The notes under the pieces are model-generated. The model did no database searches. It was given only the letters and a program-made list of their open reading frames with translations, and was not told the DNA's origin. Shown here piece by piece: positions 1 to 6,086 of a stretch of 6,598 nt of DNA. The position numbers and the translations under genes were made by a program. Position 1 is the first letter of the stretch. Every line of letters begins with the position of its first letter. The stretch comes from Oscillospiraceae bacterium (lineage in GTDB: Bacteria > Bacillota > Clostridia > Oscillospirales > Ruminococcaceae), in NCBI GenBank assembly GCA_003516865.1, contig DPBR01000048.1, forward strand, positions 1 to 6,598. Reading direction: 5' to 3'.

Positions 1-1586
1 GACATCTTTCTGCCCTGCTCGTCGCGCACAAGTCCGTGTATAAGCACGTCCTTAAACGGCTTTTCGCCCGTGTGTTCGATACCGGAGAATATCATTCTCG
101 ATACCCAGAAGCCGATAATATCATATCCCGTAACAAGCGTGTTCGTGGGATAGAAATATTCGAGGTCGGGCGTCTTTTCCGGCCAGCCGAGCGTTGAAAA
201 CGGCCAGAGCGCCGAGCTGAACCATGTATCGAGCGTGTCCTCGTCCTGCTTCATCGCGCCGCCGCATTTCGGGCATTTTTCGGGGGCTTCAAGCGAGATT
301 TCCGTATGTCCGCACTCGGGATTTTGGCAGTAATACGCGGGTATTCTGTGTCCCCACCAGAGCTGACGGGAAATGCACCAATCGCGGATATTCTCCATCC
401 AGTAAAGATAGCTGTTCTCGAAACGCTTCGGGATATAGCGAAGCTCTCCGCTCTTAACAACGTCAATCGCGGGTTCTGCGAGCTTTTTCATCGAAACAAA
501 CCACTGAAGCGACGCACGCGGCTCAACCGTCGTTCCGCAGCGCTGACAAGTGCCTACGTTGTGCTTGTGCGGAACTACCTTTACAAGAAGCCCCTGCGCC
601 TGCAAATCCTCAACCATAGCCTTGCGCGCTTCATATCTGTCCATTCCTGCGTATTTTCCGCCGACGTCTGCGCGGATTGTCGCGTCGTCGTTCAGCATAT
701 GAATTACCGCGAGATTGTGGCGCTTTCCTACCTCAAAGTCGTTCGGGTCGTGCGCGGGCGTAATCTTTACGCAGCCCGTTCCAAACTCCATATCGACATA
801 ATCGTCCGCCACAACGGGAATTTCCCTATCCGTGAGCGGCAGCTTCAGCATCTTTCCGACAATGTTCGTATAGCGCTCGTCTTTCGGGTTAACCGCAACC
901 GCAGTATCGCCGAGAAGCGTTTCGGGACGCGTCGTCGCAATCTCAACATTTCCCGAACCGTCCGCTATCGGATAATTTATGTGCCAGAAGAAACCGTCCT
1001 GTTCCTCATATTCACACTCGATATCCGAAATGGACGTCTTGCAGTTCGGACACCAGTTGATTATTCTCTCGCCGTGGTAAATCAGACCCTTGTTGTACAG
1101 GTCCATAAACACCTTCTCAACGGCTCTCGAACAGCCCTCGTCAAGCGTAAAGCGCTCTCTCGCCCAATCGCAGGACGAGCCGAGCTTTCTCTGCTGGAGG
1201 TCGATTCTTCCGCCGTATTCGCGCTTCCAATCCCAAGCGCGCTTCAGAAAGCCCTCTCTGCCTATCTGTTCCTTTGTAACGCCCTCTTTCTTCATCGCAG
1301 CGACAATCTTCGCTTCCGTCGCAATCGAAGCGTGGTCCGTTCCCGGAAGCCACAGCGCGGAATATCCCTGCATTCTTCTCCAACGGATAAGCGTATCCTG
1401 AAGCGTGCTGTCGAAAGCGTGTCCGAGGTGAAGCTGTCCCGTGATATTTGGCGGCGGCATTACTATCGTAAACGGCTTTTTCTTCGGGTCAATCTCCGCG
1501 TGAAAATAGCCCTTTTCTTCCCAATCCTTGTAAATTCTCTCCTCAAAATCCTTGGGATTATAGGTCTTGCTAAGTTCCTTTCTCAT
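1..1586 (-). CDS. valS: Valyl-tRNA synthetase, N-terminal 528 residues (C-terminal part outside window)
   Basis: Class Ia aminoacyl-tRNA synthetase that charges tRNA-Val with valine in the cytoplasm and edits mischarged threonine. The N-terminus runs MRKELSKTYNPKDFEERIY. The HIGH-type ATP-binding motif is HLGH at residues 53-56, within PPPNITGQLHLGH. The CP1 editing domain follows, with ATTRPETLLGDTAV near 217-230 and GTGCVKITPAHDPNDFEVG near 269-287. Zinc-ribbon-like cysteine pairs occur at WCPNC (about 178-182), CQRC (347-350), and CQNPEC plus CPKC (420-441). DTWFSS (453-458) is the usual ValS signature. The window ends inside GRKMS, the beginning of the KMSKS loop, so roughly the last 350 residues of a normal ~880-residue enzyme are missing. 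The ATG lies 4 nt after the rqcH stop; GGAGGA at 1598-1603 can serve as ribosome binding site. It is the last visible gene of the operon starting near 5035. Confidence 0.98.
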   Translation of the reverse strand, partial: MRKELSKTYNPKDFEERIYKDWEEKGYFHAEIDPKKKPFTIVMPPPNITGQLHLGHAFDSTLQDTLIRWRRMQGYSALWLPGTDHASIATEAKIVAAMKKEGVTKEQIGREGFLKRAWDWKREYGGRIDLQQRKLGSSCDWARERFTLDEGCSRAVEKVFMDLYNKGLIYHGERIINWCPNCKTSISDIECEYEEQDGFFWHINYPIADGSGNVEIATTRPETLLGDTAVAVNPKDERYTNIVGKMLKLPLTDREIPVVADDYVDMEFGTGCVKITPAHDPNDFEVGKRHNLAVIHMLNDDATIRADVGGKYAGMDRYEARKAMVEDLQAQGLLVKVVPHKHNVGTCQRCGTTVEPRASLQWFVSMKKLAEPAIDVVKSGELRYIPKRFENSYLYWMENIRDWCISRQLWWGHRIPAYYCQNPECGHTEISLEAPEKCPKCGGAMKQDEDTLDTWFSSALWPFSTLGWPEKTPDLEYFYPTNTLVTGYDIIGFWVSRMIFSGIEHTGEKPFKDVLIHGLVRDEQGRKM

Positions 1587-1590
1587 TTCC

Positions 1591-3330
1591 TCAATTGTCC
1601 TCCGTTATTTTCAATCTATCGGCTTCTTCTTCATTCGGCGTAACGTAAAGCGTTCTGTTATCCGTAAAAATCACCATTCCCGGACGCGCGCCCGCAGGCT
1701 TTTTCACGAACTTTACCGCAGTATAGTCCACCGGCACTCCCGAACCGTTTTTCGCCTTTGAATGATACGCCGCAAGCCGCGCCGCTTCTACTATCGTGCG
1801 CTCCGGCGGCGTTTTGCCTTCCGTTTTTATTATAACGTGCGAACCCGCGATATCCTTGACGTGAAGCCAGATATCGCTCGCTTTCGACGTTTTCAGCGTG
1901 AGTTCGTCGTTCTGCTTGTTGTTTTTGCCCACAAGTATCGTAAATCCGTCGCTCGAACGGAATTTGAGCGGCTCGGATTTCTTCGGCTTGCCAAGCGTCT
2001 TTTCGCCTCGGATAAGTCCCTGTTCGGCAAGCTCGCGCTTTATCTCCGTAAGCTCGCCGTCGGTTTTGGCGCGCGTTACGCTGTCAAGCAGACTTTCATA
2101 ATACGAAAGCTCGCTTTTTCCCTCCGCAATCAGCCCCGTGAGCATCTTTTCCGCGGTACACAGCTTTCTGTACTCGGAATAGTATTTCTGCGCGTTCTGC
2201 GCGGGCGTAAGCCTTGCGTCAAGCGCGATTTTTCGCTGTTCGCCCGTGTAAAAATCATCGAGCAAGGCGCTTGTCATTCCCTTTTCAAGACGGTAAATAT
2301 TCGCGTTTACGATGTCGCCGCAAACCCGCAGATTTTCCCTGTCCGCGCAATCCGCAAGCTCTTTTTTCCGCAGCTCGAGCTTCCTCGCGGTTCTCTCCGC
2401 GCGGCTTTTTATCAGCTTCAGCATATCCCGCGCGCGCTGGCTTGCCCGGTCGGATTTCTTTTCGTAAAAATCGTCCAAGAGAGCGTTCGCGCTTGCAAAA
2501 TGCCGCTTCGCAAAGCCGTTTCCGTACTGATTGACGTCAACGAACGAAAAATCCTTCTTCGCGCCGCTTTCGTCGATTATCTCCGTAAAGCAAGCCGATT
2601 TCCTCGCGTTTTCAAAGAAATCGTCAAGCCGCTCTTTCTGCTCGTCCGTCAGCTCGCAGCACGCCGCGTCCGTATCTCCCGCCGCGTAAAACGCCGCTTC
2701 GCGCGCAAATATCGGCGAAATCCCCTCCAAAACCGCAGGAAGCGCTTTCGCAAGCCGCTCGGTCTTATTCTCAATCAGCGCCGAGATTTTGCGGTCGTTT
2801 GCGGTGAAAAAGTCAACTCGTTCAAGCCGCGGCGGCGTTTCATACACGATATTCGGCAAAATCCTCCGAACGCCCGAAATTTCGTCCGTAACGCGCTTTA
2901 CGCTGTCGATAACGCGTCCGCCGCGCACGAGAATTATATTGCTGAAGCGCCCCATAATCTCGGCTGTGAGCGTGTTCGTCACGATATCGCCGATTTCATT
3001 CACGCACTCGAAATCAAAGTAAAGTATCCTCTCCAGCCCGTCCTGTCGTATCCCCAGAAGCCTCCCGCTTCCAAGGTGCTTTCTCAGAAGCATACAGAAC
3101 ATCGGCGGGCTCGGCGGATTTTCAAGCGCCGCTTCCGTCAGATTTACCCGCGCGGACGAACCGTTCGCCGAGAAAATAACCCGCTTCGCGCCCCTGTCCG
3201 AGCTGTTCGGCTTTCTGAACGTTATGACAACTTCTTCCCTCGATGGCTGGAAAATCTTCTCAATCCGCGAACCCACAAGCTCCGAAAGCTCCTCGCGGAC
3301 GTATTTCAGCATTGCGCCGTCAAGTGACAA
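1591..3330 (-). CDS. rqcH: RqcH, NFACT-family ribosome-associated quality control factor (Rqc2 homologue; older name fibronectin-binding protein A)
   Basis: In the characterised family, RqcH binds 50S subunits carrying a stalled nascent chain and recruits tRNA-Ala to add a C-terminal alanine tail that marks the chain for degradation. Family features seen in the 579 residues: NFACT-N start SLDG (2-5), NPPSPPMFCMLLRKHL (71-86), NEIGD (111-115) and EIMGRFSNIILV (124-135). The HhH region has GISPIFARE (203-211). A charged coiled-coil middle spans about 285-435, and the NFACT-R domain contains DIWLHVKDIAGSHVII (486-501). The length is normal for bacterial RqcH (about 570). The start is TTG at 3330, not the ATG six codons on, because only the TTG keeps the conserved SLDG and it has AGGAG 7 nt upstream. 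At the position of the tRNA-binding Asp-Arg pair (D97/R98 in Bacillus RqcH) this protein has E100-R101. It starts 11 nt after the nif3-like gene and ends 4 nt before valS. Confidence 0.95.
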   Translation of the reverse strand: MSLDGAMLKYVREELSELVGSRIEKIFQPSREEVVITFRKPNSSDRGAKRVIFSANGSSARVNLTEAALENPPSPPMFCMLLRKHLGSGRLLGIRQDGLERILYFDFECVNEIGDIVTNTLTAEIMGRFSNIILVRGGRVIDSVKRVTDEISGVRRILPNIVYETPPRLERVDFFTANDRKISALIENKTERLAKALPAVLEGISPIFAREAAFYAAGDTDAACCELTDEQKERLDDFFENARKSACFTEIIDESGAKKDFSFVDVNQYGNGFAKRHFASANALLDDFYEKKSDRASQRARDMLKLIKSRAERTARKLELRKKELADCADRENLRVCGDIVNANIYRLEKGMTSALLDDFYTGEQRKIALDARLTPAQNAQKYYSEYRKLCTAEKMLTGLIAEGKSELSYYESLLDSVTRAKTDGELTEIKRELAEQGLIRGEKTLGKPKKSEPLKFRSSDGFTILVGKNNKQNDELTLKTSKASDIWLHVKDIAGSHVIIKTEGKTPPERTIVEAARLAAYHSKAKNGSGVPVDYTAVKFVKKPAGARPGMVIFTDNRTLYVTPNEEEADRLKITEDN

Positions 3331-3337
3331 GTCTTTT

Positions 3338-3342
3338 CTCCT
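3338..3342 (-). promoter_or_regulatory. Shine-Dalgarno AGGAG that fixes the TTG start of rqcH
   Basis: On the minus strand, AAGGAGA stands 7 nt before the TTG at 3330 and touches the last bases of the upstream Nif3-like stop codon (TAA, 3344-3342). The spacing is ideal and decides for the TTG over the internal ATG at codon 7. It also implies that ribosomes terminating on the nif3-like gene sit directly over the rqcH initiation site. Confidence 0.8.
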
Positions 3343-4124
3343 TATTCCTCAAAACTGTATCCGCAGGGGTCCTCCTCGGCTTCCGAGGAAAAAACCGCAA
3401 CCTGCGGGAATTTTTTCGTGACAATCGCGGCTATCCTGTGGGACGCCGCTTTTTCCGTGCCGTAATGTCCCGCGTCGACGAGCGCGATACCGCAGTTTTC
3501 CGCCTCAATCCAGAAATTATGCTTTATATCGCCCGAAATTATCGCGTCTACGCGCTTTTCACGGGCAAGCTCCATAACTTTCCCGTCAATCCCCGCGCCG
3601 CAGCACACCGCTATCCTGCTTATCCCGCGCTCCGTTTTCAGGTATTTCACGCAGTCGAGATAAAGCGACTTCCTGCAATGCTCCGCGAGCGCTTTCGCCG
3701 TGAACTCGAACGGCGTATCGCATATCGCTCCGAAGCCGCTTCCGTCAGCCTGCGTAACCTCCAGAATACCGCTCTTTTCAAAGCCCAGAAGCTCCAGAAG
3801 CGTATCGTTTACGCCGCCCTCCGCTATGTCAAAATTCGTGTGTATCGCAATCGCCGCTATGTTCTTCTCGATAAGCGCGCGCACGGGACTCCAGTTCGGC
3901 ACGGTTTTAAGCCCGCCGAAAATCACCGGATGATGAGATATAATCAGGTTTGCGCCCTTTTCAGCCGCTTCCTTTATCACCTTGCGCGTTATGTCAAGAC
4001 AGCAGCATATCCCCGTAACCTCGGTTTCGCCGCCGCCCACAAGCAACCCCACATTGTCGAAGCTCTCCGCCGTCCGAAACGGCGCGGCTTCGTCAAGAAA
4101 CTCAATCACTTCGCCTATCGTCAT
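3342..4124 (-). CDS. Nif3-like dinuclear metal centre protein (GTP cyclohydrolase I type 2/NIF3 family), short form
   Basis: This is a NIF3/YbgI-family protein of 260 residues. Members form hexameric toroids with a two-metal site, and their physiological reaction is not settled; the label 'GTP cyclohydrolase 1 type 2' in databases is not proof of activity. Metal ligands of the family are recognisable: SHHP with H64 and H65, D99 in HTNFD (95-99), and H220 plus E224 in DAGHYGTE (217-224). ESFDNVGLLVG (20-30) and SGDIKH (197-202) are further family signatures. The length fits the short form without the inserted PII-like domain found in ~370-residue homologues such as Bacillus YqfO. It overlaps trmK by 4 nt (ATGA), an arrangement that suggests translational coupling; the trmK-nif3 pair is widespread in Bacillota. 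A GGAAG directly abuts the ATG, so independent initiation looks weak. Confidence 0.93.
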   Translation of the reverse strand: MTIGEVIEFLDEAAPFRTAESFDNVGLLVGGGETEVTGICCCLDITRKVIKEAAEKGANLIISHHPVIFGGLKTVPNWSPVRALIEKNIAAIAIHTNFDIAEGGVNDTLLELLGFEKSGILEVTQADGSGFGAICDTPFEFTAKALAEHCRKSLYLDCVKYLKTERGISRIAVCCGAGIDGKVMELAREKRVDAIISGDIKHNFWIEAENCGIALVDAGHYGTEKAASHRIAAIVTKKFPQVAVFSSEAEEDPCGYSFEE

Positions 4125-4780
4125 CTTCCACAGTCCACCGCTTTTCTCATAACAGCGTCAGCCTGCTTCCGAAGCCGCTCGGCTTCTTCGGCAAGCCCGC
4201 CCGATTTTTCCATTCCGCGCGCGTTTTTCCGCAGCTTCTCCGCGATAAATTCAAGATAAACCTTGTCGCGGTTTTTCCCGCAGAGAGCCTCAATTTCGCT
4301 GATTTCACGCGCTTTTCCCGTATAGCGCCACAGCATAACGGAGTAGATTTTTCCGCCCTCGCAGGCGGTTTTTTCCTCCAGAAGCTCAAATCCCGCGCCG
4401 TAAAGCCGTTTCCGCATAACCGCAGCCTTTGTCATCGGCTGCAAAATAAATCGCGTATTTTCATTCTTGAAACGGCAGCGCTCCGTGATATCCGCGATAA
4501 GCTCGCCGCCCATTCCGCATATTATCACATCATCGGCAAAATCAATACCGTCAAGTCCGTCCGATTTCACCGTCAGAACGCTCTCGGCGTTAAGCTCCGA
4601 AAGCGTTCTCCGCGCGGCTTCAAGCGGTCCGTCTTTCACGTCCGACGCGATTACGCGGCAATTCTTCTCAAGCGCCAGAGCGGCGGCAAGTCTTGCGTGG
4701 TCGCAGCCTACGTCAACCGACGCCGCGCCGCTTCTGCAAAAATCAAACGCTGCTCTGAGCCTACTGTCAAGATAAACCAA
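4121..4780 (-). CDS. trmK: TrmK, tRNA (adenine(22)-N1)-methyltransferase
   Basis: SAM-dependent methyltransferase that in characterised homologues makes m1A at position 22 in the tRNA D-loop. In 219 residues it shows LDSRLRAAFDF (4-14, matching LSKRL-type starts), motif I VDVGCDHARLAAAL (22-35), the acidic SAM-contact segment ASDVKDGPLEAAR (45-57), SDGLD (73-77), and GMGGELI (89-95), the hallmark of TrmK. FILQPM follows, and the C-terminal third is helical and charged, as in the family's coiled-coil domain. I place the start at TTG 4780, 2 nt after the DUF1858 stop, because it gives the normal N-terminus. A TTG at 4849 would add 23 arginine-rich residues unlike TrmK and overlap the DUF1858 gene by 67 nt. 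No Shine-Dalgarno precedes 4780, so initiation probably depends on ribosomes finishing the upstream gene. The function call is secure; the exact start is less so. Confidence 0.93.
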   Translation of the reverse strand: MVYLDSRLRAAFDFCRSGAASVDVGCDHARLAAALALEKNCRVIASDVKDGPLEAARRTLSELNAESVLTVKSDGLDGIDFADDVIICGMGGELIADITERCRFKNENTRFILQPMTKAAVMRKRLYGAGFELLEEKTACEGGKIYSVMLWRYTGKAREISEIEALCGKNRDKVYLEFIAEKLRKNARGMEKSGGLAEEAERLRKQADAVMRKAVDCGR

Positions 4781-4782
4781 AA

Positions 4783-4983
4783 TCAGCCGTTTATCGCAGC
4801 GTTCAGCTTTTCGACGATTTCGTCCGCGTCCACTCCGTGAACCATACAAGCCTGTCCGATAGACTCGCCGCGCGCGGACGGGCAGCCGAGACAGTGCATT
4901 CCCATTCCCATAAGGATAGGAGCCGCAGCCTCCGCGTTTACTTCGAGAATATCTCCTATAAGCGTATCAACCGTAATATTCAT
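4783..4983 (-). CDS. DUF1858 domain protein (hybrid-cluster-protein-associated redox disulfide domain, TIGR03980-like)
   Basis: A stand-alone 66-residue domain. It begins MNITVDTLIGDILEVN and contains the diagnostic segment GMHCLGCPSARGESIGQAC, with a CxxC pair at C31 and C34 and a third cysteine at C46. The family occurs alone in anaerobes or fused to redox proteins; a redox-disulfide or metal-binding role is proposed from the cysteines and not proven. The ATG at 4983 is preceded by AAAGGAAG (minus strand, about 4991-4998) at good spacing, and about 45 nt of leader separate it from the promoter at 5035-5063. It is the first gene of the operon and ends 2 nt before the trmK start. There is no signal peptide, so it should be cytoplasmic. 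Its link to tRNA modification and ribosome rescue is positional only. Confidence 0.9.
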   Translation of the reverse strand: MNITVDTLIGDILEVNAEAAAPILMGMGMHCLGCPSARGESIGQACMVHGVDADEIVEKLNAAING

Positions 4984-5034
4984 AATTTTACTTCCTTTCT
5001 TAATGCATATCGCATAATAATATATACATTTTAT

Positions 5035-5063
5035 ATTATATCACATAATTTGCGTTTTGTCTA
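5035..5063 (-). promoter_or_regulatory. Sigma-A promoter of the DUF1858-trmK-nif3-rqcH-valS operon
   Basis: On the minus strand: -35 TAGACA (5063-5058, one mismatch to TTGACA), a 17-nt spacer, and a perfect -10 TATAAT (5040-5035) with a TG extension (TGATATAAT). The predicted transcript start is about 5028, leaving a leader of about 45 nt before the ATG at 4983. That leader is AT-rich and too short for a riboswitch or T-box. No comparably clear promoter was seen in the short gaps between the operon genes. Confidence 0.85.
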
Positions 5064-5129
5064 CTACAAATTTGCTTTGTACGGAAAATTTCACAAATCC
5101 GCACAGCGTTTTTCGTTCATTTTAACCGA

Positions 5130-5135
5130 GGAGGG
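5130..5135 (+). promoter_or_regulatory. Strong Shine-Dalgarno GGAGGG that fixes the TTG start at 5141
   Basis: GAGGAGGG stands 5 nt before the TTG. An in-frame TAA at 5123-5125 excludes any earlier start, and no ATG in frame lies nearby downstream, so the TTG is effectively forced. No clear -35/-10 pair for this gene could be found in the 157-nt divergent intergenic region; its promoter is unassigned. Confidence 0.8.
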
Positions 5136-5140
5136 ATATC

Positions 5141-5890
5141 TTGCAGGCTTTCTTTATCGGCTCGCCAAACCGCCTTGAGCTTTTCGGGGCGCTTCACAAC
5201 GCCGTTTCCGCAATTTTCGCCGTTTTGTGCGCGCTTGTTATCGTTTTCCGCAAAAATCTCGCAAATCCACGCTTTCATATTATCGGGAAAATCGCCGCTT
5301 ATATTCTTTCGGCAAATATGCTCGTTCACTATTCATCAAGAATAATTCTCGGAATATGGTCGATTGAGGAGGATTTGCCGCTTCACCTTTGCTTCATCAC
5401 CAACTTTTTTATGATTTATATTCTCCTCACGGACGACAAGCGCGGATTTTACGAAATTATCTACTATTTCACCGTCATAGGACCGCTTCCCGCGATGATT
5501 TTCCCCGATTTGCGGTTTTCGCCGGATAGCTGGGTTTTCTGGCAGTTTGTTATAAGCCACCATTTTATGCTGCTTGTGAGCGTTTTTTGCCTTGCCGTTA
5601 AAGGATACGCGGTTTCGCTGCGCGGCGGCGCGCTCGCTTTTATCGCGGGGAACGCCTATATCGCGCTTATCTCGCTCTTTAACAGGCTCGCGGGCACAAA
5701 TTACGCTATGATAAACGCGCTTCCCGAACAGCTTTACGAGGTATTTCCGTTTCTTTCCGCGCTCCCGCCGATTTTCTGGCTGGAAGCCGCGGGCGTTCTT
5801 TCCCTCGCCGCAGCGTATAAATTCGCGGTTTCTTTCGGAAAAAGCGTTCGCCGAGCGAGAAAAGGCGGGTTTTACGGAAAAACAGTGTAA
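5141..5890 (+). CDS. Integral membrane protein of the TIGR02206/YwaF/TMEM164-like family
   Basis: A 249-residue protein with about six or seven hydrophobic segments (roughly 17-37, 47-66, 83-97, 106-121, 131-153, 160-180 and 208-230) and a basic C-terminal tail (RRARKGG). Family landmarks are the N-terminal LELFGALHN (12-20), the polar intramembrane motif LPLHLC (79-84), FPDL (121-124), SHHF (139-142), and GTNYA (185-189). Bacterial members such as YwaF are uncharacterised. The related animal protein TMEM164 is reported to be an acyltransferase acting on ether phospholipids, and a lipid-related role here is inference only. There is no signal peptide beyond the first membrane segment. The gene diverges from the minus-strand operon and is followed by 196 nt before the lipoprotein gene, with its own promoter. 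I am confident of the family and not of the function. Confidence 0.82.
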   Translation: MQAFFIGSPNRLELFGALHNAVSAIFAVLCALVIVFRKNLANPRFHIIGKIAAYILSANMLVHYSSRIILGIWSIEEDLPLHLCFITNFFMIYILLTDDKRGFYEIIYYFTVIGPLPAMIFPDLRFSPDSWVFWQFVISHHFMLLVSVFCLAVKGYAVSLRGGALAFIAGNAYIALISLFNRLAGTNYAMINALPEQLYEVFPFLSALPPIFWLEAAGVLSLAAAYKFAVSFGKSVRRARKGGFYGKTV

Positions 5891-6002
5891 TTTCTCGTTT
5901 TTTTACACAGAAGCGAATTATCATTAATAACAATAAAAAGTGCTGAAAATATTTTTTATTAGTAAATATTAACAATTATCGGTTTCGGACGAGCGAAACG
6001 TC
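5891..6002. other. AT-rich intergenic stretch without a gene
   Basis: Between the membrane-protein stop and the lipoprotein promoter I see no coding potential. It holds a weak A/T inverted repeat (AATATTT at 5948-5954 with AAATATT at 5964-5970) and, at its right end, the GC-containing repeat described at 5982-5999. A convincing terminator for the upstream gene is absent; GTGTAA (5885-5890) can pair with TTACAC (5903-5908) across 12 nt, but this hairpin is weak and is not followed by a T-run. Confidence 0.6.
5982..5999. repeat. Inverted repeat GTTTCG-N6-CGAAAC just upstream of the lipoprotein promoter
   Basis: Perfect 6-bp arms at 5982-5987 and 5994-5999 with a 6-nt spacer end 3 bp before the -35 element at 6003. 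The position is right for an activator or repressor site. A 6-bp repeat can arise by chance in a region of this size, so a regulatory role is a guess. Confidence 0.3.
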
Positions 6003-6031
6003 TTGACAAAGAGCGCCGTTTGTTGTATAAT
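6003..6031 (+). promoter_or_regulatory. Perfect-consensus sigma-A promoter of the lipoprotein gene
   Basis: TTGACA (6003-6008), a 17-nt spacer, and TATAAT (6026-6031): both hexamers match the consensus exactly. The expected transcript start is near 6038, giving a leader of about 49 nt. This predicts strong, housekeeping-type transcription unless a regulator interferes. Confidence 0.92.
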
Positions 6032-6037
6032 AAGCAA

Positions 6038-6056
6038 AGTTTTTCTTGAAAAAACT
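6038..6056 (+). other. Possible 5' end stem-loop in the lipoprotein mRNA
   Basis: AGTTTTT (6038-6044) can pair with AAAAACT (6050-6056) around the 5-nt loop CTTGA, a perfect 7-bp stem. It begins at the predicted first transcribed base and leaves the ribosome binding site at 6077-6083 free. Such 5' hairpins can protect mRNA from decay. The stem has only one G-C pair, so its stability is modest. Confidence 0.4.
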
Positions 6057-6086
6057 AAAATATATACAATTTTTATGAGGTGGATT

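Noticed and set aside
306..1643. Long plus-strand open frame of 445 codons opposite valS, and similarly 1762-3327 (521 codons) opposite rqcH and 3243-4259 opposite the nif3-like gene
   Set aside because: The products are arginine-rich with no recognisable family, whereas the minus strand encodes clear conserved proteins with motifs. These are antisense shadows caused by GC-rich codon structure.
4781..4849. TrmK start at TTG 4849
   Set aside because: The extra 23 residues are arginine-rich, have no counterpart in TrmK proteins, and would overlap the conserved DUF1858 gene.
5000..5029. Nine-codon minus-strand mini-ORF (MYILLCDMH) in the leader of the operon
   Set aside because: Its ATG lies at or partly before the predicted transcript start near 5028 and has no ribosome binding site, so it is probably chance in AT-rich DNA.
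5885..5908. Terminator after the membrane-protein gene
   Set aside because: GTGTAA/TTACAC gives only a 6-bp A/T-rich stem with a 12-nt loop, and the T-run is in the loop, not after the stem.
5948..5970. Inverted repeat AATATTT/AAATATT as a regulatory site
   Set aside because: It contains only A and T in a strongly AT-rich segment, where such repeats are expected by chance, and it is distant from the promoter.
5706..5975. Minus-strand frames at 5706-5975 and 5976-6458
   Set aside because: They run opposite the membrane protein and the lipoprotein, respectively; neither shows a family motif or a convincing ribosome binding site.
6003..6086. Extended lipoprotein start at TTG 6003
   Set aside because: The TTG is the first part of a perfect -35 element, there is no Shine-Dalgarno before it, and the added 28 residues would hide the signal peptide. 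ATG 6087 has GAGGTGG and gives a standard lipoprotein signal.
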